64,000 bases of DNA from the NCBI RefSeq assembly GCF_039852015.1, contig NZ_CP156628.1, positions 1,116,001 to 1,180,000 on the forward strand. Reading direction: 5' to 3'. Each line of letters starts with the position of its first letter. The stretch's first letter is position 1. The stretch is from Robbsia sp. KACC 23696. Its GTDB lineage: Bacteria; Pseudomonadota; Gammaproteobacteria; Burkholderiales; Burkholderiaceae. A program made the translations under genes and the position numbers. The notes under the pieces were generated by a model. The model searched no databases and was not told where the DNA came from. It worked only from the letters and a program-made list of their open reading frames with translations. Shown one piece after another: positions 55,695-63,997 of this stretch.

Positions 55695-56286
55695 GATCAA
55701 ATGGCATGTTTTTCCGCAATTGGCTTTGATGTTAATCGCCGCTTTGGTCTATCTTTTCTTTGCCCACTATCCAACGGACAGTTCAAGTTGGGCGTCCTGG
55801 GTCCAAGCCTTTTTTGCACCGATCGCTATTGGTATCGCTGTAGGTGTCCCTGCTTGGCAGCAAGCGCAGAAGCGGAACGACGAGAGATTGGCGAAGGCTG
55901 AGCAAGTTGGCATTATTTCCGAGATTGTAAAAGCCGGACTTGAGGCCGCGAACGAGCTTGTCGATTCCTATACCAACGTAATCAATGCGTCGGAAATGGT
56001 GACATTTCGAGTTCATCTTCCGCGAGTGAAAAACCTGGTTTCGGAGTTCTCGAAAATCCACCTTCACGAGCTGCCGACAAAAGAAGTTGTGAAAATATGC
56101 ATCCGAGCACGTCATCACATGGAAAATCTGTACGCAGAAATTGAAAGCGCGGAAGAAGCCCGAACGCGCGACGGTTTGCTGATCACAGAAATTCCAACGG
56201 ATGGCCTCGTTACCGTTATTCACCATCTCAAATTTGATCTCAAGCAGTTCGAGAACGAAGCGCGGACGATCAAAGAATGGGAGTAG
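55693..56286 (+). CDS. Membrane protein of unknown function in the prophage
   Basis: The only plus-strand gene in this part of the prophage, 197 residues. Two hydrophobic segments near the N terminus (FPQLALMLIAALVYLFFAHYP and WVQAFFAPIAIGIAVGVPAW) are followed by a helical cytoplasmic part (QAQKRNDERLAKAEQVGIISEIVKAGLEAANELVDSY). It has lower GC than its neighbours and stands opposite to the transcription of all others, which suggests an accessory gene expressed in the lysogen (a moron). No function can be assigned. Confidence 0.7.
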   Translation: MIKWHVFPQLALMLIAALVYLFFAHYPTDSSSWASWVQAFFAPIAIGIAVGVPAWQQAQKRNDERLAKAEQVGIISEIVKAGLEAANELVDSYTNVINASEMVTFRVHLPRVKNLVSEFSKIHLHELPTKEVVKICIRARHHMENLYAEIESAEEARTRDGLLITEIPTDGLVTVIHHLKFDLKQFENEARTIKEWE

Positions 56287-56321
56287 AAAGGCGCCGGGAT
56301 CGTCGTATGTACCGGCGTGCA

Positions 56322-56507
56322 TCACTTGCCCCACTTTGCTTTGAAATTGGCGATAAAGTCAGTCGGGAACTCCGACACCCATCCGCAGCGGCACTCAAAT
56401 TGTTGGCCATTCCACGACGTACGCGGCCAACTGTAGGGGCACCGGTCCTTCCCGCAGTAAGGGGAATACCCTTCGCGGGTCATTAGGTTGTTGCGTACGA
56501 GGCTCAT
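56322..56507 (-). CDS. Small zinc-ribbon-like phage protein
   Basis: A 61-residue protein with three or four cysteines spaced for a zinc ribbon (YCGKDRCPYSW ... FECRCGWVSEF). The ATG overlaps the upstream gene's stop by ATGA. Function unknown. Confidence 0.65.
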   Translation of the reverse strand: MSLVRNNLMTREGYSPYCGKDRCPYSWPRTSWNGQQFECRCGWVSEFPTDFIANFKAKWGK

Positions 56508-57154
56508 GACCCTTCACCCCCGATCGGCTTGCCCAACTCCGTTGAAGCATCTCGCAACGCCGCATTCAACGTCGCCATCTCGTCGTTGCTGCCGCCTTTG
56601 TCTGGGTGTGCTGAGCTGGCGCGGCGCCGATACGCTGCGCGCACGACAGCCATGTCGTGGCAGTCGGGAGGCACCCCGAACACATCACGCCAACTGGGTG
56701 CAGTGGCGCCGGGCAGCGCGGTGAAGCCAGTGAAGGCGCGCTCAAGGATCCTGGCGCCGCCGTGGCGCTCGATCGACCGCATGGCATCGAGCGTCGCAGC
56801 GATTGCCGCGAGGTTGTCTGCGACCTTGATGTAATGATCGATCGCGATCACGCGCCGCGCGCCGGTACGCTCCTGCCAATACACCGCGGCGCCGGAATCA
56901 GCCGGCTCGCGCTCGCCAGAGCGGGGCAGACCGTCCAATCGCGTGCGCACGTTGGTTGACACGATCACGTCCTGCCGGTCAATGCCGAAGCGCTGCAACT
57001 CCGCGAGCACGCGCTGCACGCCGTCGGTTACCGTCAACGACTGCGTGGACGAATACGCGCCACCTCGTGTCTTACGGCCGAATCGACCGGGTATCCGCTT
57101 GTAGTCGAAGGTGCGCTTCCAGCCTTCTGGCCAGGATAGTGGATATGCGTTCAT
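56504..57154 (-). CDS. Phage protein with C-terminal J domain
   Basis: A 216-residue protein. The last 55 residues form a DnaJ J domain (SWRDVFGVPPDCHDMAVVRAAYRRRASSAHPDKGGSNDEMATLNAALRDA) with the HPD motif that stimulates DnaK. The first 130 residues have no fold I recognise (SLTVTDGVQRVLAELQRFGIDRQDVIVSTNV). It may recruit host DnaK for phage replication or assembly. It overlaps both neighbours by ATGA. Confidence 0.8.
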   Translation of the reverse strand: MNAYPLSWPEGWKRTFDYKRIPGRFGRKTRGGAYSSTQSLTVTDGVQRVLAELQRFGIDRQDVIVSTNVRTRLDGLPRSGEREPADSGAAVYWQERTGARRVIAIDHYIKVADNLAAIAATLDAMRSIERHGGARILERAFTGFTALPGATAPSWRDVFGVPPDCHDMAVVRAAYRRRASSAHPDKGGSNDEMATLNAALRDASTELGKPIGGEGS

Positions 57155-58080
57155 GCTACAGCTCCCGGAAACCCATCGTGCGTCGTACCGTCGAGCGTGC
57201 GGCCGGCAGCTTTCTTCCCGACGCGGCGCACCGTCGCGCCATCCGGGAAGTAGAAGTGCTCACCGGGGCCGGCAATCTCGCTGACGGACACCCATTCGCC
57301 GTTTTGCTTGAAAAGGAACGGCACGCCGGCGGCAGAGCACTGATCGCGGATCGCGCGCGCCCAGCCCGGGTGCATCGGGCGCGCGTTGGCCCCGCTCTCG
57401 CCGCCGACGATGACCCAGTCGATGCCGCTCTGAATCATCCAAGGTTGGCAAATCATGCCGCCGCCGCCTTGAGCGAGATCCGGTCCGGGCATAGGGCGTT
57501 CCAGGTCGACAGGTCCCAGCAACGGCTCCATCGACAGGAACCGCACGCGCGCCGGCACGGCCAGCAGCTTCGGGATGTCGCGATCGGCTTCCGCCTGGTT
57601 GACGATCGTGGCGCCAAGCCAGACGTTGTCGGGCAGCCAAGACGAGCCAAAGTGGTCGAAATCCATTCGATCACCATGGGCCTCGCGCACCATGCTCCGC
57701 ACATTTCCGATGCGCTTCGTCAGGAGGAGCCAGTCGAGATTCGGCGTCTGTTCGATAAGGTCGAGCAGGTCGGCACGCCAGAATGGCGGGACCTCGTTAT
57801 CGAACACGTCGGCCAGACTGGCGCAGAACACGCGCTGCCGGCGCTGATGCTGCGCGTAGAAGAGACCCGCGTTCCGGTTCCACGCCAGCGGCTTGCGCCA
57901 GTTGGCGACAGACGTTCGCCGACGTGGGGCGCCCGGCCCCCAATTAACTGCAGTGCCGCCCGCGTACCGCGCGTTGCGCGTCTCTGCGTAGCAGTGGTCG
58001 CATCCGGGGCCAACCTTCTGGCATCCTTCCCAGGGGTTGAACGTGTGGTCACACCATTCGATTTTGCTGTTCTCGCTCAT
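57151..58080 (-). CDS. Phage Gp37/Gp68 family protein (DUF5131)
   Basis: A 309-residue protein from the ATG at 58080; the longer open frame upstream overlaps another gene. The N-terminal motif WCDHTFNPWEGCQKVGPGCDHCYAE has cysteines spaced as in radical-SAM-like proteins, followed by LLLTKRIGNV, WLGATIVNQAEADRDIP, LSMEPLLGP and DWVIVGGESGANARPM, all hallmarks of the family. Its function is not established. It overlaps its neighbours by ATGA at both ends. Confidence 0.88.
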   Translation of the reverse strand: MSENSKIEWCDHTFNPWEGCQKVGPGCDHCYAETRNARYAGGTAVNWGPGAPRRRTSVANWRKPLAWNRNAGLFYAQHQRRQRVFCASLADVFDNEVPPFWRADLLDLIEQTPNLDWLLLTKRIGNVRSMVREAHGDRMDFDHFGSSWLPDNVWLGATIVNQAEADRDIPKLLAVPARVRFLSMEPLLGPVDLERPMPGPDLAQGGGGMICQPWMIQSGIDWVIVGGESGANARPMHPGWARAIRDQCSAAGVPFLFKQNGEWVSVSEIAGPGEHFYFPDGATVRRVGKKAAGRTLDGTTHDGFPGAVA

Positions 58081-58481
58081 GCCGGCACCCCCGTTCGGGT
58101 CATCCCATCGTTTGCATACCGCGCATTCAACAGGGCGAGCGCCTGTTTTCCGACCGGCTCCGGCTTGATCCGATTTGCCGGGCGCGCGATGACCTCCGCC
58201 TTGATGCGCGCCCAGTTCTCCCGAGTACTCAGGACGCATGCGCCCGGGTAATCGAACCACCGCGCCGGCGACTGCACTCCCAGCCCTGCGATCAGCGAGG
58301 CAGGCACGGCTACGTTGTCTCCGTCGTTGTAATAGTCGAGTCTGGCTATGACCTGTTCAGCGGTATAGCGTCCGGCCCGGTCGATGACAGCGGTATAGCC
58401 CGAGTTGTTTGGTCGCCAGAGCGTGATGAAGTGCCGCTCTTTGATCGAATCTTTCACGCAGACGATGATGTATTCGCTCAT
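58077..58481 (-). CDS. Phage hypothetical protein
   Basis: A 134-residue protein (MSEYIIVCVKDSIKERHFITLWRPNNSGYTAVIDRAGRYT). I recognise no domain, but it is a soluble, ordinary-looking protein in a tight chain of overlapping genes. It ends in overlap with the Gp37/Gp68 gene and starts in overlap with the methyltransferase stop. Confidence 0.7.
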   Translation of the reverse strand: MSEYIIVCVKDSIKERHFITLWRPNNSGYTAVIDRAGRYTAEQVIARLDYYNDGDNVAVPASLIAGLGVQSPARWFDYPGACVLSTRENWARIKAEVIARPANRIKPEPVGKQALALLNARYANDGMTRTGVPA

Positions 58482-60568
58482 TGCATTGCTCCATACGCGT
58501 TTGGCAGCGTCAACGCCATCGCCACCGGTCGCACCCATATCGCCTGCGAGCTCAGCATGAAAGTCTCGCCGGACCAGGCCAGCAGCAGTGTCGTGTACAT
58601 CGTGTCGGCGACCGCTTGCGCCGCGTCGGACGGCACGGCGTTGCCGATTCGTTCACGCCAATCCTGATCGGATAGGCCGTCCAGTTCCAGTTGCTCTTCC
58701 GGGTCGACCAGACTTTGCAACGCGGCCAGCTCGAGCGTTGTGAAAGGGCGGTGCCAAGTGCCGTCGCGCGCGATGATGCGGCAGATCAGCTTGTCGCCGG
58801 CAGCGGGCAAAGCGGCGAGACCATTTTGCGGATCTGCGCAAATTGGTGCCTCGCGTGGATCTGCCACCGACCAACGACCGTTGTCATGCCCGGCCGCCGC
58901 CGACACCGCGCCCGCCGGCGCGTCCCAATCGCACACGCCATAGTGGCCGGCGGTCAAGTAGGCGTCGCCACGGGTACGCACGAGATTCGGGCGGGGATCG
59001 GCGATCGACATCGAGCCGTTCGACGGTAACGACTCCCCCGCGACAGTGCCGGCCGTGGCATCCCACGACAGAACGCCGAATCCGGAGTGCGTCGTCTTGC
59101 CTGTACGAGGATCCGCAACGCTGAGTGCGCCGCTGCCGAAGCGCGCACCCGTGACCGTCTTGGAAGGCTGTTCGAACCCGGTGACAGCCAGTTTGCTGCC
59201 GTGCGCCGAATCGGGCCAATCCGTCCGCGGGTCCGCTACCGAGAAAGCCCCGTTGGCATTGCCGGCGATGACGGTGCGCGAGGCGTCATCCCACGGCGTC
59301 ACGTGATACTTTCCGTGCAGCTCGGAAGGTTCCTTGCCTCCACGCGGGTCCGCTACGCACTGCCCGGTACCGTGCGCGCTCGTCACCGCCATAGCGGCAT
59401 CGGCCCACGGCACGATGCGATATTCGTTGCTGTGCTTTGCCGGTCCAGTGTGGCGCGGGTCTGCGATCGAATACTTGCCGCCGCCCGGCGCCGATTGGCC
59501 GCTCACCGTGCCCATCGACTTATCCCACTCGAGCACACCATACTGGGAGTACTCCGCGGCGTCGGCAGCTCCGCGCGGATCCGCGATCGCAAAGGCGCCC
59601 GTGCTCGGCGTGCCGCGGCCGGTAACCGTCCCGGTTGGCTGATCCCAGCGTCGCACGCCGCAGTAGCCGCGGTGATAGTCGCTGGTCGGTACGATGGCAA
59701 AGTCGGTCAGCACGCCGTCGGCCACGCGCAGCGACTGCAGCGAGCGCCAGTCCTTGCCCGCTTCGACAAACGCCAAGCGCACCCACGTTTTCCATTGCAG
59801 CGACGGGACGCGGTGCATCGGGCCGCCGGCCAGGTCACCCGGCAGAGGCATACGGCCCAGCACGGCGCTTACCGGCTGCAGGCGTTTCTTTTCCGGCTCA
59901 TACAGGAAGGGCGGTACTTTTTCGATATGCCGCGCCACGAGAAGGAAACGCTTCCGGGATTGCGCGAGACCGCCTAGTTCGCCACAGTCGTGCGTCGTCT
60001 CGCGAACGACATATCCGTAGCGCTCGAGGAGAGCGATGATCTGGTCGAGCAGGTGCCGGCCGCGCGTCGCAATCCGCGGCACGTTTTCGAAGATCAGAAG
60101 CTCGGCCGGATCGTTGACGAACGCTTCGAGGGCCAGCCAGATCCCACGCAGCGTCAGGCGGTTGAGCGCCTGGTATTTGTCGGTCTTGCTGCGCGTTTCG
60201 GACAACAGGCCGGAGAAGCCCTTGCACGGCGCCGACAGGAACCAGACGTGCGGTCGCTCGTTGCCGAGACCGCGCCGGATATCCGCCGGCGTCGCTTCAC
60301 GCCAGCCTGCCGGTGGTTCCTTCCCATGGAAGGCGATGTACTGCGAGCGGTCCATCAGGTCGATTACGGTACCGCGCACGCCGGACAGTTTTTCGAAGTC
60401 TGCGATTGCGCGCGGGTCGATGTCGAAGCCGCCAATGCAGCGCGGACGTGCTTCCATGGTGCCGACGCGGGCGCGACCTTTGTTGAAGCCCTTGGCGCCG
60501 CCGCCCAGGCCGCAGAAGAGGTGCGCGTGACGGATCTCCATCGGGATGGGGTTGATGTGTGCTGTCAT
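58478..60568 (-). CDS. DNA cytosine-5 methyltransferase with tandem recognition-like modules
   Basis: A 696-residue phage enzyme. Motif I LFCGLGGGAKGF, catalytic Cys near 115 in APCKGFSG, ENV at 161-163, QSRKR at 203-207 (motif VIII), then motif IX RPFTTLELAALQ near 607-618 and motif X GNAVP at 642-646. Between motifs VIII and IX, where the target-recognition domain sits, seven modules of about 40 residues repeat at about 303-572, each of the form W-D-x-P-x-GTVTG ... ADPR. WDxPxxTVT is like the conserved TV element of recognition domains. No restriction gene is beside it, so it probably protects phage DNA. Confidence 0.9.
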   Translation of the reverse strand: MTAHINPIPMEIRHAHLFCGLGGGAKGFNKGRARVGTMEARPRCIGGFDIDPRAIADFEKLSGVRGTVIDLMDRSQYIAFHGKEPPAGWREATPADIRRGLGNERPHVWFLSAPCKGFSGLLSETRSKTDKYQALNRLTLRGIWLALEAFVNDPAELLIFENVPRIATRGRHLLDQIIALLERYGYVVRETTHDCGELGGLAQSRKRFLLVARHIEKVPPFLYEPEKKRLQPVSAVLGRMPLPGDLAGGPMHRVPSLQWKTWVRLAFVEAGKDWRSLQSLRVADGVLTDFAIVPTSDYHRGYCGVRRWDQPTGTVTGRGTPSTGAFAIADPRGAADAAEYSQYGVLEWDKSMGTVSGQSAPGGGKYSIADPRHTGPAKHSNEYRIVPWADAAMAVTSAHGTGQCVADPRGGKEPSELHGKYHVTPWDDASRTVIAGNANGAFSVADPRTDWPDSAHGSKLAVTGFEQPSKTVTGARFGSGALSVADPRTGKTTHSGFGVLSWDATAGTVAGESLPSNGSMSIADPRPNLVRTRGDAYLTAGHYGVCDWDAPAGAVSAAAGHDNGRWSVADPREAPICADPQNGLAALPAAGDKLICRIIARDGTWHRPFTTLELAALQSLVDPEEQLELDGLSDQDWRERIGNAVPSDAAQAVADTMYTTLLLAWSGETFMLSSQAIWVRPVAMALTLPNAYGAMQ
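58853..59662 (-). repeat. Seven tandem modules inside the methyltransferase gene
   Basis: Modules end at ADPR near residues 332, 372, 409, 448, 488, 526 and 572, giving a period of 37-46 residues. Copies 1, 2, 5 and 6 keep GTV or TVTG-like cores; copies 3, 4 and 7 are more diverged. The DNA copies are not identical, so this is an old or selected expansion. Confidence 0.85.
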
Positions 60569-60780
60569 GCCTTGCCACCTTCGTGATAGTTGCCATCGAC
60601 GCGCGCCAAGTACTCGCGCATCATCGCGACCATGTCCTCGCGCCGGCCGTTGCTGATGTAGTTCACACGGCCGCCGCCGATTTGACCGAAATTGGCAGTA
60701 AGCAGCACAAAACCTACGTTTGGCCCCAGCGTCTGGGATAGCGCGTGGGCGAGCGCTTGCATCAATTCGTCTTGGTTCAA
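60565..60780 (-). CDS. Small phage protein
   Basis: A 71-residue protein from a TTG start preceded by GAGGT (NQDELMQALAHALSQTLGPNVGFVLLTANFGQIGGGRVNYISNG). The end overlaps the methyltransferase start by ATGA. It resembles small phage proteins of unknown function; no catalytic motif is seen. Confidence 0.65.
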   Translation of the reverse strand: MNQDELMQALAHALSQTLGPNVGFVLLTANFGQIGGGRVNYISNGRREDMVAMMREYLARVDGNYHEGGKA

Positions 60781-61829
60781 ACCGCACCTCGCTTGGCGAT
60801 CTTCAGGATGGCTCGCATATCGTCAATCGAAAGCGCGACTGACGATTGATAGTCCATTTGCACCTCGGCTACCGTTTTGCCGATGCCGAAGTGTTCCCAG
60901 GATTCGACCAATGCCTCCAACCGTTCAACGACTGGGTCGGGCGCGTTCGCTCCAGTAGTCACAGCAACAGGCGAATCGGCCGTGTGAATGAAGAGCGCGG
61001 CCCCAATTGGCACTTCCGACTCCGGCCAAAGTTTCCCGGTCATGCCTTGCACGTGCTTGTTATTAAAGCTCCCAGCGTTGCCGACAAAGTGATACGCGGC
61101 GTTTCCAGCAGCGGCAGGCGAATCCGCTCCAGCAGGGGCGCGAGCATTACATTCCGGCGAATTGATATGGCTCGATGCCACACATGTGCTATCGCAACCC
61201 ATGGCGCATTGCGGTGGCTGTGCAAGGGCAGCGCTGGGTGCGATTTCAAATACACCGAACCCGCTCGCCTGCAATTCCTTGAGTAGGCCCAGCCCACGAT
61301 CGATGCTATCGCCTGCATTAACGGCGATAGCGGCTACGCACGCGCCGCCTAAACGGCTGGCAGCGACGTTCCCTGGCTGATGGTGGTACGTATAGGCGCG
61401 ATACGTGTCGCGCGAATCGTAAGCGGAGCCATAGGTGCCAAGTTTTCGATTAAACGTCAGCATCGCCACCGGCTTCGCCTCGCTCTGCGCAGGGACGACG
61501 CTGGGCATTGACATCTGCCAATCCAGTTCACGATGACTTTTAGCAATCATTTTTCCGCCAACAGAGATTGCCATCAAATCGTCGGCGCGTTTATCGGGCG
61601 CAGCAAACCACATCATCGCTCCAGATGGAATTATTTGACCGAACAATTCAGGCTCTGCCGTCGACTTAGCCTCGCTCTGCGCGAGCGCGGCAAGAGCGGA
61701 ATCGCAAAGGTCAGCGATCATGCCGCGCATGTGCGTCACTTGGTCGTCGCGGTCCCAGCGCGGGTATCGCGGCCCGACAACGAGCGCCTTGATGCGATCC
61801 AGCGCTTCCCGCATAGCATCGTTACTCAT
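60777..61829 (-). CDS. Phage hypothetical protein
   Basis: A 350-residue protein from the ATG at 61829 (MSNDAMREALDRIKALV). The first 40 residues look helical. A middle part contains scattered Cys and His (QCAMGCDSTCVASSHINSPECNA), and the last 50 residues are again helical (VVERLEALVESWEHFGIGKTVAEVQ). I do not recognise it. It partly resembles mosaic phage early proteins built from repeated segments around QSEAK, which occurs twice. Confidence 0.65.
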   Translation of the reverse strand: MSNDAMREALDRIKALVVGPRYPRWDRDDQVTHMRGMIADLCDSALAALAQSEAKSTAEPELFGQIIPSGAMMWFAAPDKRADDLMAISVGGKMIAKSHRELDWQMSMPSVVPAQSEAKPVAMLTFNRKLGTYGSAYDSRDTYRAYTYHHQPGNVAASRLGGACVAAIAVNAGDSIDRGLGLLKELQASGFGVFEIAPSAALAQPPQCAMGCDSTCVASSHINSPECNARAPAGADSPAAAGNAAYHFVGNAGSFNNKHVQGMTGKLWPESEVPIGAALFIHTADSPVAVTTGANAPDPVVERLEALVESWEHFGIGKTVAEVQMDYQSSVALSIDDMRAILKIAKRGAV

Positions 61830-62331
61830 GGTGCATCTCCATCTGTGCAACGAGTCGATCGATCTCGATGCGTGTCGGCAATTTCAGTTTTGGCATCGTG
61901 ACGAAGCGGTACTGATATCCTCGGTCGTCCTCGACGACCCGCTGTTCAAGGCCGGCCGGATGTAATTGCGGATCTTCGCCGAAGATGCCGCGCAGATACT
62001 CAGTCAACGCGCCGGCCGTGGGCTCGGCTATTTCGGGAATTGGTTGCCATTCCGTGCAGACCATTTCGGTCCAGCACTGGCGAAACTCGACGTGGTGCGT
62101 AGGCACAGCGGCCTTTTCCCGCGGCCAGCTTCTGCAAATGGGGATCCCGCACTGGTCGTGAATGAACCAGCACCAGGTGACTTCTTCAAGGCGAAGGAAA
62201 TCAGACAGGACGGCGGATTCACGCGCTTCACGGATTGGCAACCGCATGCGCGCGGCGTGCGCCTCGTCGATAAGCGCTCGGCGCTCGTCTACACGCATGA
62301 CCGAAATGACGAAACGATCGTCGTTACTCAT
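61822..62331 (-). CDS. Phage hypothetical protein
   Basis: A 169-residue protein (MSNDDRFVISVMRVDERRALIDEAHAARM). No domain recognised; it contains a short aromatic segment WCWFIHDQCG. It begins with the same MSND start context as the next gene and overlaps it by 8 bases, in the same way as it overlaps its own upstream neighbour, which suggests duplicated gene junctions. Confidence 0.65.
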   Translation of the reverse strand: MSNDDRFVISVMRVDERRALIDEAHAARMRLPIREARESAVLSDFLRLEEVTWCWFIHDQCGIPICRSWPREKAAVPTHHVEFRQCWTEMVCTEWQPIPEIAEPTAGALTEYLRGIFGEDPQLHPAGLEQRVVEDDRGYQYRFVTMPKLKLPTRIEIDRLVAQMEMHHE

Positions 62332-62785
62332 GACCATCCCCATTGCTCGCAGCAGCGATAGCGTTCTTGCGATATACGATTGATCCGACTGGCATCGCAT
62401 TGCCAGAGAAAGTAGCCATCGTGAATCCGCCATCAGTCCCTGGCATTGCAGCAACGGTGCCGACAGCCTCGTATCTGACGTCATCCCCCGCAGCGGCGGA
62501 TAGGGCGGCACGGGCGTTCCAGGCGTCCTTCGCGTGTGTGAGCACATCCGTTGCGTGACATTCTTCGTTCGAGTTATGGAACCACCATTCTTTCGCCCAA
62601 GCCTCAAACGCTGCATCTTCATCCGTCACCGCCTGCGCATCGGGGAGGATGGGAGTAACGAGTTGCGCGATAGCGCGGTTTGCGATCTCGACGGTCGCGT
62701 CGATACAATCGACGGGCAAGTCGATCCCGTGCGCGTCGCAAATCAGCACAACACCTGCGTAGTCGATTTTCTCGAAGTCACTCAT
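62324..62785 (-). CDS. Phage hypothetical protein
   Basis: A 153-residue protein, MSDFEKIDYAGVVLICDAHGIDLPVDCIDATVEIANRAIAQLV. The N-terminal half is helical and acidic; the segment AFEAWAKEWWFHNSNEECHATDVLTHAKDAWNARAAL recalls a motif common in phage early proteins. Function unknown. Its ATG overlaps the stop of the upstream gene. Confidence 0.65.
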   Translation of the reverse strand: MSDFEKIDYAGVVLICDAHGIDLPVDCIDATVEIANRAIAQLVTPILPDAQAVTDEDAAFEAWAKEWWFHNSNEECHATDVLTHAKDAWNARAALSAAAGDDVRYEAVGTVAAMPGTDGGFTMATFSGNAMPVGSIVYRKNAIAAASNGDGHE

Positions 62786-63804
62786 GCGGCACCACCGTTC
62801 AGGTCCGCATAGAGGGCGATGTTGAATACCTCGCCAACGAATTCGCTAGCATGGGGCCCGCTCAACGGAATGCCGCCACTGAAACGGCCAGGCGAGCAAA
62901 CCATGTTCACCGCGGTGGCCGGCATCCCCTTTCCGATATCAAGTTGCTTTTGCGATGTCCATGCGACGGGCGTCTTCTTGCCGGTCGCCGGTCCAGCGAT
63001 CGACGAGCGCTTCCAATAGAGCATCGCGCAATAGATACCAACATCGCGCGGATCTCCTTTCTCGACATGCTCGCGCAGGAAGTAAGAGAGATCATCCGTC
63101 GGGCATTCTTCCCATCCGGAACGACCTTTGGCTCGCGACTCAGCCATTTTTGCTCTCAGCGCCCTTGCAAAAGAATCTATAGCTATGTCGTCCGGATGTA
63201 TCTCGCTTTGCACGGGAGCCTCAGGTCCGCCAATTACTGAATGCTCGTAATCACCGCGCCCAAGCGTTCCTGCGTAGGTTGAGTAATCAACCTCCTCCCA
63301 AGCGTCAGTGCCCTTTTTTCGATAGCGGAAATGCCATATGTATCCCGTCCGCGCTTCAAAAAGGCCTAAGGCACTCGTTGGTATGGGGGCAGCATTGCGC
63401 TCGGCCTGCATCCGCTTGATCGTTTCGTAATTCTCGACTCGCAGGCGCTCGGCTGTTTCGTACATCGCTTTGTAGTCGATCAAAGGCGCGACGCCAGCGG
63501 CACGCCGCGCAGCCGTGTAGATCATCCAAGCGCCCTGTATGTCGAAGTCTTCATAGGCTTCGCCGTTGCGGGTCAGATTAGGCGCCACGTATCGGGCAGA
63601 TAGACCTTTCTCGAAGGCGGCGCGTTCGTCGACAACCGGCTGTGTGGTGGACACAGAAGTCGCAAGCGAGACAACAAAATCCCGCAGCGCATCGCGCGCC
63701 GGCAGAATCTCGGTGTTGCCATCCTTCGTCGTCCAGGCGAGCACAACGTTTTCGTAGGCTTCGAGGAGAGCGGAGAACTGCTCCATGGTTTCTTGATTAC
63801 ACAC
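62782..63804 (-). CDS. Phage hypothetical protein
   Basis: A 340-residue protein from a GTG at 63804 preceded by AAGGAG. It has several segments of the same mosaic style as its neighbours (DERAAFEKGLSARYV, EDFDIQGAWMIYTAARRAA, ALFEARTGYIWHFRYRKKG). I see no catalytic motif. It is the start of the chain of overlapping genes visible here; its stop overlaps the next gene by ATGA. Confidence 0.65.
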   Translation of the reverse strand: MCNQETMEQFSALLEAYENVVLAWTTKDGNTEILPARDALRDFVVSLATSVSTTQPVVDERAAFEKGLSARYVAPNLTRNGEAYEDFDIQGAWMIYTAARRAAGVAPLIDYKAMYETAERLRVENYETIKRMQAERNAAPIPTSALGLFEARTGYIWHFRYRKKGTDAWEEVDYSTYAGTLGRGDYEHSVIGGPEAPVQSEIHPDDIAIDSFARALRAKMAESRAKGRSGWEECPTDDLSYFLREHVEKGDPRDVGIYCAMLYWKRSSIAGPATGKKTPVAWTSQKQLDIGKGMPATAVNMVCSPGRFSGGIPLSGPHASEFVGEVFNIALYADLNGGAA

Positions 63805-63997
63805 GGTCAAACTCCTTGGTGGGCCGGCCGCCGCAGCCGCGCCCCTTGTAGTCGAAGCCGGGGCAGCCGGCGTGCTTGCAGGGCATGCGGCACTCGGCGC
63901 TGCACGGGATCACCTTGCGACGCTTGGCTTTCTCGATCGCCAGATGGGCTCGCGCTTCCGCAGGAGACAACGCGACGCCATTTCCGTCGCGCAGCAT
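63797..63997 (-). CDS. Small Cys-rich phage protein, possibly partial
   Basis: A protein of 66 or more residues, with Cys spaced as CSAECRMPCKHAGCPGFDYKGRGCGG, which suggests zinc binding. An ATG lies at 63997, 3 bases from the window edge, so the gene may begin outside. It overlaps the next gene by 8 bases. Confidence 0.55.
   Translation of the reverse strand: MLRDGNGVALSPAEARAHLAIEKAKRRKVIPCSAECRMPCKHAGCPGFDYKGRGCGGRPTKEFDRV

Noticed and set aside
57151-58260. Longer start for the Gp37/Gp68 family gene
   Set aside because: The extension overlaps the next gene in another frame; the family motif and ATGA overlap support 58080.
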